This document shows positions 22,630 through 33,313 of a stretch of 64,000 bases of DNA, piece by piece. How positions within the stretch are numbered: the stretch's first letter is position 1; every line of letters begins with the position of its first letter. The DNA comes from Bryum argenteum (Eukaryota > Streptophyta > Bryopsida > Bryales > Bryaceae), in NCBI GenBank assembly GCA_037043015.1, contig CM073321.1, positions 18,597,001-18,661,000 on the forward strand. Reading direction: 5' to 3'. Below the pieces are notes generated by a model. It was not told the DNA's origin. It saw nothing but the letters and a program-made list of their open reading frames with translations, and made no database searches. The position numbers were made by a program, and so were the translations under genes.

Positions 22630-23200
22630 CAACCCTCCTTACTCCCTCTCCCCTCTCTCCTATCCCACCTCCCTCACCCTTATCCCTCCTCCTACCTCCC
22701 CCTTATCCCTCCTTCTCCCTCCTACTCCCCCCTTATCCCTCTCTCTACCCCCCCCCTTCCCCCCCCCTACCCCCTCCCCTGCACCCCCTAATCCACCTTA
22801 TCCCCTCCCCCCGCCCTACCCCCCCTCCCCCGTCCTACCCCCCCCTCCCCCGTCCTACCCCCCCTCCCCCGTCCTACCCCCCCTCCCCTGCCCAACCCCC
22901 CCTCTCCCGCCTCCCTACCCCCTCTCCCGCCCTACTCCCCCCCCGCCCTAACCCCCCCTCCCTCGCCCTAACCCCCCCCCCGCCCCTAACCCCCCCCCCG
23001 CCTCCTTCCCCTCACCCGCCCCGCCACCACAAGCCACCCGCCTCTTGCCCACTCTCACCCGCCCCGCCACCAAAGTTCACCCGCCTCAAAAGTTCACCCG
23101 CCCCCTCTCAAGTTCACCCGTCCCCTAAAAAGTTCACCCGTCCCCTAAAAAGTTCACCCGTCCCCTAAAAAGTTCACCCGCCCTAACAAAAGTTTACCCG
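22630..23200. repeat. C-rich minisatellite, copy 1 right
   Basis: Pyrimidine-rich units (CCCCTACCCC, CCGTCCTACCCC) pass into spaced 'AGTTCACCCGCC' repeats near 23080-23220. It corresponds to the G-rich block at 43470-44085 in reverse. Confidence 0.9.
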
Positions 23201-23405
23201 CCATGGCACAATTTCACCCGCCCCGACGTCACGATGGACTTACACGTCACATCCTACGTGGCTTTTTACAGAAAATTTTCTTACCCATGAAAAAATTACA
23301 CGCCTCCTACTATCAAGTTGGGCGGGCACGCCCGTCCGTCCGGGACAACTCGTACGTCCGTTTTGTTGGCCCGATTGCCTCAACACGCCCAATATGACAA
23401 CCTTG

Positions 23406-24115
23406 ACCCAAGTACAAATGAATACTAACATAGATAAATAAGTATATATACATAGATACGAGTATAAATGTTAAATACATAATATTTCAACTCAATGATA
23501 ATTGATTATAAGATAAATTTGACTACGTATTGAGCATTTATTGTACTATCTTAATATAGTACAAGGAAAGCGCAATTATATGACCATAGGAGTTCAAATA
23601 TGTATATATAGATATATACCCGAGTACAAACATAGATAAGTAAGTACGTATATATACATAGATACGAGTATAGATGTTAAATACATAATATTTCAACTCA
23701 GTCAGCTAATATGTTATAAGATAAATTTGACTACGTATTGAGCATTTATTGTGCCATCTTAATATAGAATAAGGAAAGCGCAAATATATGCGCATACAAG
23801 TGCAATATATGTATATACTTGAATATATGAATAAATAAACATACGTATATAGAGATATATATACAAGTAAAATTGTATATGAATACCTAAATAAGTACGT
23901 ATGTATATGCATAGATACTGGTACAGAAGTTAACTTTATAGAATCTTAATTCAATTATATTCGATATTAACATAAATTTGAATATATGTTGAGCATTTAT
24001 TGTGCTATCTTAATTTAGAACAACGAAGGCGCAACTATATGCGCATACAAGTTCAAATATGTATATACATGAATATATAAATAAATAAATATACGTATAT
24101 AAAGATATATATACG
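23406..24115. repeat. AT-rich satellite, right part
   Basis: This continues the satellite interrupted at 19544, with units at about 23466, 23672 and a more diverged one at about 23930. It starts with the target-site half 'ACCCAAGTACAAATGAATAC'. Confidence 0.85.
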
Positions 24116-24895
24116 GTTTGTAGTCAGTAATCTACTTCTAAAACATAATACTGTTGGACGATCTTTTGGTATGAATGATGTATGGCTATGGTATGAATGA
24201 TGCACGCCGATGATATGTGTGATGTATGGCCATGATATGTGTGATGCATGTCTATAGTATACATGATGTTTCTGAAAGATATCTTCTATCTATATACTCT
24301 CACTATCTTATTTATATTGTCCAATTCGTTCTCTCAAACCTTCCTACCTGATTATATATCTATCCAATAATATTTTTCATATGTAGCTATTTATATTATT
24401 AATAAAAGCTTATGTTGTAATAATATTAAAAAAAAAAACCAACAACAAAATAAGATGGTCACGAATAAAAATAATGAGCATGACAACATCTTAGAAATCG
24501 GTAGAGAGGGGATAATTTTTTTAGCTTCCTTTTCGAGTGAATGATGACCTTATTGGATTGGAGAACGTTAACTAATGGGAAGTTGGATATGAGCATAATC
24601 AAAGTTGAATTAGTGCTTGGGTATTGCCAATTAAATAACGTTTTTTTTTTTTTTGAGTTTGTATCTTATTTCAATATAAAACTACACACAACCTTTTAGT
24701 AATTAAAACATGGTATTTTTGCTGACACGTTTTATCTAATACTACACATATTATTGTAAAGTGTTGTGGAGTCTAAAATTTTACGATACAATACATATAA
24801 TGTTAGAATAGGCATTTATTGAACTTATCTTTTTTTCAAAAAAATTAACTAGAAAAATTAGTTAGAAATAATTGAAAAATATAATGGAATTTAGT
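24116..24895. other. AT-rich noncoding stretch with a degenerate 26-bp repeat
   Basis: At 24165-24270 a degenerate repeat of about 25 bp ('GATGTATGGCTATGGTATGA'-like) occurs about four times. Otherwise there are only A/T runs and no gene. Confidence 0.5.
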
Positions 24896-25079
24896 GCAGT
24901 GTAGAGACGGGCAAACATGAAAAGGGCAAGAAATTGCTGCCCGAAGCAATATACGGCGGGGGCAGCGTGTAAGGCGGCCCGGGTAGGCAAGGGCAGTCCA
25001 AAAGGCGGCCCGGGCAAGATTACGGGCAGCCCGCTCGAATTATGGTCGGGAACGGAGAGCGGGGGGGGGGGGGCTAGGG

Positions 25080-26148
25080 TTTGGCCCCCATTGTATTCCT
25101 CTTCTTCCTTGCTCCTGCGCTGCGCTTGCTGAATTTGGCTGTCAGCGTTCTTGCATTCTTGCGTTAGTTGGTGTTTTCTTGCATTCTCGCTCGTGTAGTT
25201 CTCGCCTCGACAGTCGCTAGCTCGTGGCCTCGAAATCAGCTATCTCCTGGCCTCGAAGGTCGTGTTCGTTCATGTTTATAGAGTCTCTTTTGTATGTAAT
25301 CACTCTTTTTCCTCTGCTTCTTGCTTCTTGGTCTGCTCCCCGACGCTTTTTGCTTCTCTTAGCTCTGCGCCTCGACCTTGTTAGCTTAGACTCTGCTTTT
25401 CGAGATAATCGCGGCATCAAGTGGGTGGCTGGTTTGACGGCGCTTTTGCAGCTTTCGCAGCGATCATCGAAGTTCCAGGACTTCACAACCTTCACTGTAA
25501 GTTAATCGATATTGTTTGTTACTGGTTTGCAATTTCATTTTGTGGTGGTGCAAGTTTAGGTCATTTCTGTTAGTTTTCCAAACTTTGGGAGTTGAATTTT
25601 ACTAGCTTTTAGGAGCCTTCAAAATTCGAGTGATTACATTGGAAAAGATGAGGAGGAAGTTTGAGTGTAGATGTCTGATTTAGGAAAGGAGAGGAAACTG
25701 GCCTACTGCAGCTGGTTCATAAAATTTCTGAACCCTAATTTTTAAGAGCAGATCTGGAATTTGAATGTTGAAACAGAAGAGGTGGCTATGTTTGAAGTGT
25801 TTAGGGTTGATTCGGGGAAGTTAATAAACTTGTTGAATTGCGAATTGGTGAGAGTTGTCAATGAGGTTTTTCCTAGTGATTTTAGATAATTAGAATGCTT
25901 ATGTTCACTTCCAGAGCATCGGTTTGTGAATCAATTGCAATTGAATTGATCTACTATGTGATTCTTGCATACTTGAATCTGCGTTAGTGTTGAGAATTTT
26001 ACTCTGAATCAGTCATTGTAATTTTTTTTGTTCTAATCATTCATTGTTTACAATCATTTATTGTTTGCTTCAGGAGTAGGACAAAGCCGAGGCTTGTCCA
26101 ATCAATTTCTGTATCCACAGTCTAGCAGGGAAGCACACAACAGAATGG
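25080..26148 (+). other. 5' exons and first intron of the dyad-intron gene
   Basis: A probable untranslated 5' exon, pyrimidine- and GC-richer than its surroundings, ends at 25496 at a donor 'ACT|GTAAGTTAAT'. An intron runs to 'TTTGCTTCAG' at 26073, followed by a short exon 26074-26148 that ends ATGG|GTGAGTATT. The ATG at 26145-26147 is a good start because joining ATGG to the acceptor at 27483 opens the long frame downstream. The small open frame at 25224-25505 has no protein-like features. The transcription start is not visible. Confidence 0.5.
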
Positions 26149-26338
26149 GTGAGTATTCAATACTTAACTCTTGCTCAATGTGACTAAGTTTCCGCTGAAT
26201 AGTTTGGCATTGGATATCTGTGCTCCCATGTTCTTCAAAATACTAGTTTTGCACATACTTAGCGTAGAGAACAGTTCAGATCGATTGAACTGTAGCCGAG
26301 TTGTGTTGATGTTCTAAAGATTCAATAAAGATAAGCAG

Positions 26339-27424
26339 TTCAACTCGATCGGAGTTGAATTGGATACACATTTTTTTACCTTTGCATGCCACCGACATTA
26401 TAGACTACAGTCAGATTCAACCCCGGCGGAGTTGAATTCTCCATCCATTCATTTTTGCCGAGTTGAACTGTCCATCCAATTCGTTTCTTAGAGTTAAAAC
26501 GCGAGTTCACAGACAAGGGGGAATTCAACTCGACCCGGGTTGAATCTCTGTCCTAGAATCCCTTTAACAGTGAATGATAGATTAGGCTTGAACAATTCAA
26601 CTCAATTCGAGTTGAATCCAGACAACACGAGATATAAGGGTACTGATATTCTTCCCCTATGCTACTTACTCGCCGCAGCCCGAACAATTTAACTCGACTC
26701 GAGTTAAATCGATGAATTACCACTATAGTGTCAGTAAACATATTCAACTCGATACGAGTTGAATCACTGATGCGCATGTGCTAAACAAGACAATCATTCA
26801 ACTCGACTCGAGTTGAATCGATAAAATACGATAAGTGTTATCAGTGTACATTTTCAACTCGACTTGAGTTGAATAACTGTAGTGCATAATAAAGCAGAAA
26901 CATAATCCAACTCAAATCGAGTTGAAATAGGAAGGATTTTTTCATAATTTCATGCAGTTGCAAGAGAACCATAATATTCAACTCGAGTCGAGTTGAATTA
27001 TTCGATGATAGAAATTACTAAAAACAGACAGAGTATCCATAGGGCTGAAAACCGACATGTCAAATTCAACGAGAGTAATGCACAATCCTCTGACTAAATT
27101 TGACAAAATACATGGGTCGATACGATCACCTTGATTAGAGTTGAAATGAAGAACATTTAGTCTCACGATTAATTCAACTCGAGTCGAGTTGAAAGTATCT
27201 AAGCTCTGTATTTAGAAACCACAAAACGTCATGAAGGATACATTTAACTCGAATCGAGTTGAATCCCACTTCCTTGCTAAAGATAATCGTAGACTAACAG
27301 AGAGAGATAGAATGCTATTTCAACTCGACTCGAGTTGAATAAAACTTACTTGGATAGTTGCTAACGATAATCGTAGACTAACAGAGACAATTAGATAGCT
27401 ATTTCAACTCAACTCGAGTTGAAT
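26339..27424. repeat. Array of fourteen 23-bp dyads (family A) in intron 2
   Basis: Copies start at about 26339, 26415, 26523, 26595, 26687, 26742, 26796, 26852, 26904, 26976, 27172, 27242, 27318 and 27402. The spacing is mostly 50-110 bp, with unrelated spacers. The whole array lies between donor 26149 and acceptor 27483. The consensus matches the array at 16.8-17.8 kb. Confidence 0.95.
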
Positions 27425-27483
27425 ACTAATCCTTGCAATACATACGGATAAATACTCATTTGTCTCCTCTGTCTCATCAAGAG

Positions 27484-28913
27484 AAACCAATCCGAAGGAG
27501 AGGCTCTCAACATTCTTCAATCAATATGTTCTCGAAGGGGACAACGAAGTCGCAGATCCCGAAATATTTGGCGACATGTGGGTCCACACAGAGCCTAACG
27601 ATGTCGAATGGTGGAGTATGCTCTTTACACCGTACACGGACAAGCTGGCTGTCGTCACCAAGTACAGGGGAGCAGACTGCAACCTTCTTGTCAATTTGGA
27701 GGAGAACATCATCAATGTCGTCGTCCACAACACGCACTAGATTCGCGTGACGTGCATCGTGGACGACCCCAATGAGGACACGGCTGTGGACCAAGACTAC
27801 AGGTTCACTTACATGATCGACACAACAAAGATTGATTCGGCATTTGGGCTCATGTCGAGAGTATAAGAAATACTCCTTACAAACCCTTGGCGAAGAATGT
27901 CGAGCAACACATTCGCGAGTTTTGATTCACAACGGAACTCGGTAACCAGCAGCCCCCAAGTATTCTCGCCCCTCGTCTCCGATCACTCGTCACTGCCATG
28001 GTGAACTTCAAGGCGAAGCTGCAACGCAAGAAGATCCAAATGACGCCCCTTCGTCTGACGCAGGAAGTAAGCATGCACAGCAGCAGCCACGAGTCCATCC
28101 TATATCAGACTCCTGAGGCGACGGGATCAAAGAGGCGCAAGGCAAATCCGTCCACAACTCAGCGGGGGCCGACACAAAAGAAACTCAAATCAGTCACGAC
28201 GAAGAAGTCCACCCTGGCCGATCCCACTGAGATTGAACAGACAAGCTTAGTGTCGGCCTTGACGGAAGTACCCATCGACAATGTAGACAAAGTTGTCGAT
28301 TACAAGGAGTCCATGAATGCGTTCAAGAACTACTGGGCACTTTGCCAAGACTCATACATCTTCGGCTCAGATGTCACTTACGAGATTCCAATCAAGCGTC
28401 TCTTTATCCCCCCCCCCCCCGCGGACCTGAACATCTGAAACCTCGAGCAGGAGAAAGTCAAGCACACGATGCATTTCCTGATTGAGATGTGCGATAAGGA
28501 GAAGAAGAACACCCTCTGCATCTTCCCAAAGAATACGCTTGTAAAACCCCAATCTTGGGAGGAGATAAAAGACGGGGAGTTCTATATGGTGAATGGACAA
28601 CACTGCATGGAGGCCTCCAAGCAGTTGCAAAACATGCTCGATGTAGACGCTAGCATCAGGGACGCTTTCAAGACTTGGGACTGCTTCGTAGTATGGAACG
28701 AAGATAAGTCCATCATTCGGAGAATCTCCGCGTTCTACAACAGGGTCAACCACTTCATGAATACAAATCCAACGTGGGCGACAAACATCATTGGGGCGCG
28801 GGAGCTGTGGGAAGCCTCGGTAGACCGGAGAATCCAAAAGAGGCTACTGAGGTTGGCAGGACCGTCACACAGAGGGCCTACAAGGGCAAGAAACCTGCAA
28901 AGGACAATTTCAA
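27484..28913 (+). pseudogene. Dyad-intron gene, exon 3 (unknown N-terminal region)
   Basis: After the acceptor 'CATCAAGAG' the frame reads 'ETNPKERLSTFFNQYVLEGD' and 'DMWVHTEPNDVEWWSM', then meets TAG (27738), with more in-frame protein after it ('RVTCIVDDPNEDTAVD'). Further stops lie at about 27867 and 27924. From 27998 a basic, Ser/Thr-rich stretch follows, then 'YKESMNAFKNYWALCQDSY'. A run of 13 C's at 28408-28420 sits next to a stop. The frame 28469-28840 ('FPKNTLVKPQSWEEIKDGEF', 'YMVNGQHCMEASKQLQNML') is clean and then shifts frame near 28840, before the donor 'AATTTCAAC|GTATGTG'. 'NGQH...AS' hints at a ParB/DGQHR-like fold, but I cannot assign it. Several lesions make this a pseudogene. 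Confidence 0.5.
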
Positions 28914-29059
28914 CGTATGTGTACATCCATTCAACTCGATTCGAGTTGAATATCGTCCTACACTACTAACGATAATAATTCGATTTTATTCCTGCTGTAA
29001 CCTATTTCAACTCGACTTGAGTTAAATATCTAACTCAATATCGTACTTAGTTGATACAG
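28914..29059 (+). other. Intron with two family A dyads
   Basis: GT at 28914 ('GTATGTGTAC') and AG at 29058 ('TTGATACAG') enclose two dyads (28929 and 29004). At about 146 bp this is the clearest case of dyads inside a small intron. Confidence 0.65.
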
Positions 29060-30423
29060 GAGTTCATGGAAGCTGTCAAGATTAGATTTGCTCTCATCGT
29101 CGTCAAGAACGCCCAGAAAGTAGTGACAACTAGTAAGGCCGCCAGAGAGAAGCTCAACATCCAAAATGAGCTTAAAATCATCTGTGCTCCAAATGATGTC
29201 TACAACGTCTGGCTAGAGCTTATCTCATCCGCATCCCAAGGGGAGCTCATCGACCCCGACACAGGAAGGAAGATGAAGGAGTTGGGGAAGTGGAAGCCTG
29301 AGTATGGACACCTCACTAGGGAGTTCTTCAAATGGATCGGCAACACAAGCTACGCCCAGATCAAGCGATTGGCCGAGCATATGCTAAACAGACCGAACCC
29401 AAAACGGCGACACTCATACCCCAAAGTCACATTGAAGCAGATGAAGGGTGTGTTTGTAGATTGCTACAGCTCTTACGACTGGCTGGAGCGCTGCAAGAGG
29501 AAGACCATTGTGAAGCGCGTGATTCACAGCATGCGCCCTGACTTAATGTTGTTCAACACGAGTGGGGACTTCAGGAAGGAGAGCTGGAAGAAATTCAAGA
29601 CCGATTTCAAGATCATGCCACTACATCAAACGTCCCGATCACGAATCCCGGGAGTCCTTCTTCACGCTGGCAAAATTCTCCAAAGAACAAGAAGAAGTCC
29701 GTTGAGCAACTCTCGCCGTATGCAGCAGAGTTCTTCAGATGCTTCCTCGCCAACAAGGGGAAGTTCCAGGTTCCAAGGGGTGAAACAAACTTCTGGGCCT
29801 ACAGCCTGCAGGACGATGTTCTAGGGGAATGGCACGATGACTCTTGGAACAAATTGTCATCTAAGAGAATCAAGGTCGGAATAATGGACTTCCGTAATCT
29901 CCCCGGAGCACAGGAGGTATCAGCTTCATCGAGCTCGTCATCAGGCTCGTACTTCTACAACGTCCTCCAAGTCCTAAAGTCTATCACGGACCCGGTGGTA
30001 ACTGAAATCCCCGCTCGGGTTTCCTTCTGCGAAAGTAAGGATGCTGAGGCGAAGATCAAGAATCACCTCGATAGTTGCGAGTTTGGAACCAACTACAAGA
30101 TAGAGTATGCGGAATATGTTCCGGCTCCTTACGAGCGACTCGAGGATCAAACCTCGTCGACCAAGAAGGCCAAGGATCATGTCCAGATCCTGTTCTTGTT
30201 TCGAAAATCTCAGAAGTTGAGGATTTCGAATCTCCCAAAGTTCTTACAGGCCCCCGACACTCCACAGTTCAAGATCTGCGGGAGATACAACGAACTCGAG
30301 TACCGTATTTAGAATACGGAATTGAGGATGGAGTTCTACCTGAAGCTGCTTCATCTCTTCTGCAAGGAAGGGGATGCGATCCTCAGTGTTTTTGGAGGCG
30401 GGAAGCTCTACTGTGCGGCCTGG
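29060..30423 (+). pseudogene. Dyad-intron gene, exon 4 (possible methyltransferase-like end)
   Basis: The frame opens with 'EFMEAVKIRFALIVVKNAQK' and runs about 190 residues, including 'PNDVYNVWLELISSASQGEL' and 'YGHLTREFFKWIGNTSYAQI'. A one-base frame change near 29620 moves it to 'KKSVEQLSPYAAEFFRCFLA' and 'WAYSLQDDVLGEWHDDSW'. That frame continues to a TAG at 30310-30312, after which 'MEFYLKLLHLFCKEGDAILS' followed by 'VFGGGKLYCAAW' leads to the donor 'GG|GTAAGGAC' at 30423. The last motif resembles the glycine-rich loop after 'D-P-F' in N4/N6 DNA methyltransferases ('vLDpFaGsGt..AA'), but the Asp/Pro are not conserved, so the assignment is tentative. Overall the protein is unknown. Confidence 0.45.
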
Positions 30424-30833
30424 GTAAGGACATCCCATGTATTTCAACTCGATTCGAGTTGAATAGTTCGTCATGACTCTGTTGCTTTCTAAGCTCGTTG
30501 TATTTAAGTCGAGTTGAGTTCAGTGCGCACCTTAGTGTCCAGGGATCACTTTTCACAAACTTGGATTCAATTCAACTCGACTCAAGTTGAATGGATTACT
30601 AAGTAGGCTACGAAGTCTTGTTCTTACATGCGTTCTTGTATTTAACTTGAGTCGAGTTGAATTTGTTGTTTGAAGGCGCTTAGAGTTCATATTTGGTATT
30701 CAACTCGACTCGAGTTGAATGCACACAGCAGATTAGTCTTGTAGTGCTTTCACACGCCAACTCCATTTCAACTTGATTCGAGCTAAAATTTCAAATGATT
30801 GACGTTGTCATCTCTTGATGTGTCTACACGCAG
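30424..30833 (+). other. Intron with five family A dyads
   Basis: The donor is 'GTAAGGACATC' and the acceptor 'CTACACGCAG' (ending at 30833). Dyads begin at 30442, 30570, 30640, 30698 and 30766, with a decayed one near 30507. A CTTGTAGTG at about 30738 resembles a CACTA end but stands alone. Confidence 0.65.
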
Positions 30834-31788
30834 ATGTGTTCGCTGATCAATTACACGATCAGCTTCAGCAACGAGCACGACGAAGTTGTTTGACTTTCCA
30901 TGGATGTCTTCAACTTGGATTGTCGAGATTTCGAAGGTGGGTACCCGATTGATGAGGCTTCTGGATCCAGGGAGAGACTGGAAGCACCACCACCTCCCAC
31001 GAAGACGGAGAAGGGAAGGGGAAGAAGAAGGTCAGGGGAGTAGAGTTACCACTTGACTTGAATGACCCAAAACCGATAGTAATCGGGTCAAGTGACGACG
31101 ATGACGATCCTAACCAGGATGTTGAGGCTTACGGTTCCCAAATCCCCACAACGCCCCAAACTGGACGAGGCTCATCTTCTCATCTTCCTCATCTCCAGGA
31201 ACAAGGCTATTTTGATAGCTCTCTTCCGGCTTCCACGCCATCGCCTCAGAAGAAGAAAAGGGAGTCACTATCCGTTGACGCTCTAATGGAGAAGCTCGTC
31301 AGAATGCAGGAGGAAGCGAGGCGCGACAAAGGGCGGAAGTTGAAGCAATGCTTGCTCGAGAGCGCGAGGAACGAAGAGCCCAGAGAGATGGGGATGAGCA
31401 ACGATGGAAGTTTATGATGACTGAGGCCTTCGCGAGAATACCTAGGGTAGTAGTCCAAGCAATTACGAACCTGAATGCAAAGCCGCTCCTCTCCCTTGAT
31501 TCAAGTCATAGTGAACCTCTGCTCCTGACTCACGGGCCTCACTGAGTCTTCCGACAGCGGTGCAGCTTGACATGCATCTCCTCGACGTTCCCTCCAAGGC
31601 ACGCCTTCTTAGTCGACTGCAGCTCCCTCACCTGCGGGCAACATCGCTCAAGTTGTTTCTAGAGATCAAGGCCCATCAAGTCGCTCCATACCATCGGACC
31701 CAGTCAATTCGGAAAGGAAGACCGTCGATGAGGAAGAGGAGATAGGGACACAAGATGAGACTCTGGATCGGAACGTTACCGAATCAGG
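30834..31788 (+). pseudogene. Dyad-intron gene, exon 5 (acidic, SIM-like, coiled coil)
   Basis: The region encodes a disordered linker. 'PPPPTKTEKGRGRRR' is a basic NLS-like stretch, then in the next frame 'DLNDPKPIVIGSSDDDDDPN' is a textbook SUMO-interaction-like pattern (hydrophobic IVI followed by Ser-Asp acidic residues). A low-complexity part and a charged helix ('MLAREREERRAQRDGDEQRW', 'KFMMTEAFARIPRVVVQAI') follow. At least two frame changes (near 31020 and 31320) and a stop at 31545 break it. It ends near 31788 at a donor-like AG|GTTGAAC. The intron that follows (to 32042) contains a dyad at 31813. Confidence 0.45.
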
Positions 31789-32042
31789 TTGAACCCCACG
31801 ATCTAGTCTTTCATTTAACTTGACTCGAGTTGAATTTCTCCTTCGATTAAAGGAAGTTCGCCTGTAGAAGCCTTCGACAGTTGTTGATAGCCTAGTATAT
31901 ATATTCCCCTAGGACAGTTTTGTTAGATTGGACTTGGTGTTCATCGTGTAAATACTTTTTGTAATTGACGCTCATTTTTGAACGCAAAGTTTGAAATACA
32001 ATCATATTTTCTTACACATTTTCTCCCTCTTATTTCTACGCA

Positions 32043-32272
32043 GGCTCTACTGATTTGCGAAGTGTTCCGAATGTTTGTATGTCTCATGACGTCCCCCCTA
32101 TGGAAGACACTAGTCCTATGAGTCCGTTTCATGGTGAGCCAAGTAACACGGCGCAAGATGATCACAATGAAGGTCACATTCCGGATTCAATCTTGCTCAA
32201 GGTTCACATTCCTCTTCCATCCTCGACCGCTATACAAGATTCACAAACAGCTGAAACTCAATTAGAGACGCC
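32043..32272 (+). CDS. Dyad-intron gene, exon 6 (linker)
   Basis: This short clean frame ('MEDTSPMSPFHGEPSNTAQD', 'PDSILLKVHIPLPSS') lies between the acceptor 'TTTCTACGCAG' (32042) and the donor 'GACGCCG|GTAAGCTG' (32273). It is rich in Ser/Thr/Pro and probably unstructured, linking the SIM-like region to the FCP1 domain. It has no known domain. Confidence 0.5.
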
Positions 32273-32467
32273 GGTAAGCTGCTCCTATTCCAAAATCTCA
32301 TTTTCATTCAATCCTTTCTTTATTAGTTTGGTGTGATCACATTGTTTGGATTTGGGATTTCATAGTGTTATCAAAATGGTCAGTCTTGAAATGTGGCAGT
32401 GCAGTACTTAACTGTTTACACATTTGTCTGCCCCCCTTCTGAACAACGGATGAGTCATTCGCAGAGT

Positions 32468-33241
32468 CCGGTAGTTGCAGTCGAGGAGGATATTCCTCGT
32501 TCTATTCCTTCAAGGGTGCCATGCAAGTGGCTCAATGTCATCCTGGACTTGAACGGTATCCTTTGTGTCTGCAAGGAGAAGAGATTTATGCCAAAGGACC
32601 AAGTTTACAACATGGTCGCAAGTGCACATTCCTCTATCCTACCCGCTCCGATTGGTCCCAAGGCTGTTTTCGTTCAGCCCTTCTGCCTTGATTTTCTTCG
32701 TGAGTTGACTAAAGTTGCATACATCTCCGTATGGAGTTTGATGGTTCATGCGACCACGAAGTCCATATGTGACTACTTGTTTCGGGGTGTGCCATCCCCG
32801 TGCCTTGTTTGGGGGCAGAACTCATGTGAGGTTGTCAAGGTTCGTGGACCACGGAATAAGCTGTCCAACTTCAAGTTGAAGGGGACTAATAAGGATCTCT
32901 TCCTTAAACCACTCGATATGCTTTTCAATGGTCTAAACTCAAAGTTTAATAAGCATGACACGACCATCATTGACGATAGCCGTGAAAAGCACGTTGTGAA
33001 TGAACCAGAGAATGACGTACTGCTAGGCTCGTGGTCAGAGCATGATGTATACGACAGATTCTTGGTGGACGAGCTCCTCCCTTGGATTCAACGTCTACAT
33101 CAAAGCCGCGGTGAGTGCTTGTTGTCTTTCCGTAGGGAAGACAACATTGGGCGTAGAATGCTCTCTGAAGAGCTCGATACTTCAGAATACAATGAGCTTA
33201 TTAATGCCGTAGAGGCTTCTAGGAAGCTAGTGCTTGATTAG
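32468..33241 (+). CDS. FCP1/NIF-like HAD phosphatase domain exon
   Basis: The exon starts after 'CATTCGCAG' and encodes a complete FCP1 homology domain. Motif I is 'WLNVILDLNGILCVC'. Strand 2 gives 'YISVWSLMVHATTK', matching the family's V-V-x-[WY]-[TS]-[AS] position. A lysine lies in 'NKDLFLKPLDMLF', and motif III is 'TTIIDDSREKHVVNEPEN' with the expected DDS. The domain dephosphorylates Ser/Thr in proteins such as the RNA polymerase II C-terminal tail. The second Asp of the canonical DxDx(T/V) is Asn here (DLN), so catalysis may be weak or lost. The frame is free of stops, ends with TAG at 33239-33241, and has AATAAA at 33308. It is the best preserved exon of this gene. Whether it is a host gene fragment captured by an element or part of a TE gene is not settled. 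Confidence 0.75.
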   Translation, partial: PVVAVEEDIPRSIPSRVPCKWLNVILDLNGILCVCKEKRFMPKDQVYNMVASAHSSILPAPIGPKAVFVQPFCLDFLRELTKVAYISVWSLMVHATTKSICDYLFRGVPSPCLVWGQNSCEVVKVRGPRNKLSNFKLKGTNKDLFLKPLDMLFNGLNSKFNKHDTTIIDDSREKHVVNEPENDVLLGSWSEHDVYDRFLVDELLPWIQRLHQSRGECLLSFRREDNIGRRMLSEELDTSEYNELINAVEASRKLVLD

Positions 33242-33307
33242 GCTAGTTAACCAAGATTGGTCTCACCAGACAAGATTCAAATTTGCCATGTACATTGTGT
33301 AGATTAT

Positions 33308-33313
33308 AATAAA
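33308..33313 (+). terminator. Polyadenylation signal AATAAA
   Basis: It lies 67 bp after the FCP1 stop codon, a sensible place for 3' end formation of that transcript. Confidence 0.5.

Larger units (their letters stand above)
19545..23405 (+). mobile_element. Deleted hAT-like element, copy 1
   Basis: The element is inserted in the satellite: an uninterrupted unit reads GATATATACCCAAGTAC at 19065. Here the left half stops at 'TATACC' (19544) and the right half resumes with 'ACCCAAGTAC' at 23406. The right terminus is 'TATGACAACCTTG', the complement of CAAGGTTGTCATA, which fits hAT-type termini and also ends the larger relative at 51120. Internally it follows the order of 43.4-45.9 kb in the opposite orientation (RING-gene tail, intergenic G-rich block, 130-bp tandem repeats, C-rich block). 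The transposase, the kinase and most of the RING gene are absent. The left terminus lacks the CAAGG end, and the direct repeat at the join is only 3 bp (ACC), so the left end is probably deleted. Confidence 0.7.

Noticed and set aside
24890..25075. G/C-rich block with CAGTGTAGAGACGGGCAA as a possible hAT terminus
   Set aside because: I found no matching inverted end or target duplication within the window.
25224..25505. 93-residue open frame near the start of the FCP1-region gene
   Set aside because: The composition is leucine-rich without a recognisable motif, it ends at a splice donor, and the downstream ATG at 26145 explains the coding exons better.
26339..27424. Regularly spaced palindromes that look superficially like a CRISPR array
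   Set aside because: Spacers vary from about 29 to 170 bp, the repeats vary in sequence, there are no cas genes, and the context is a plant-type intron.
28600..28640. NGQHCMEAS as evidence for a ParB-like nuclease domain
   Set aside because: It is a single short motif with no supporting flanking residues that I can align, so I did not assign a function.
30738..30746. CTTGTAGTG resembling a CACTA terminus
   Set aside because: It has no adjoining TIR extension (TTTCTTGTAGTG), no motif array and no partner end. It lies in the middle of an intron with dyads.
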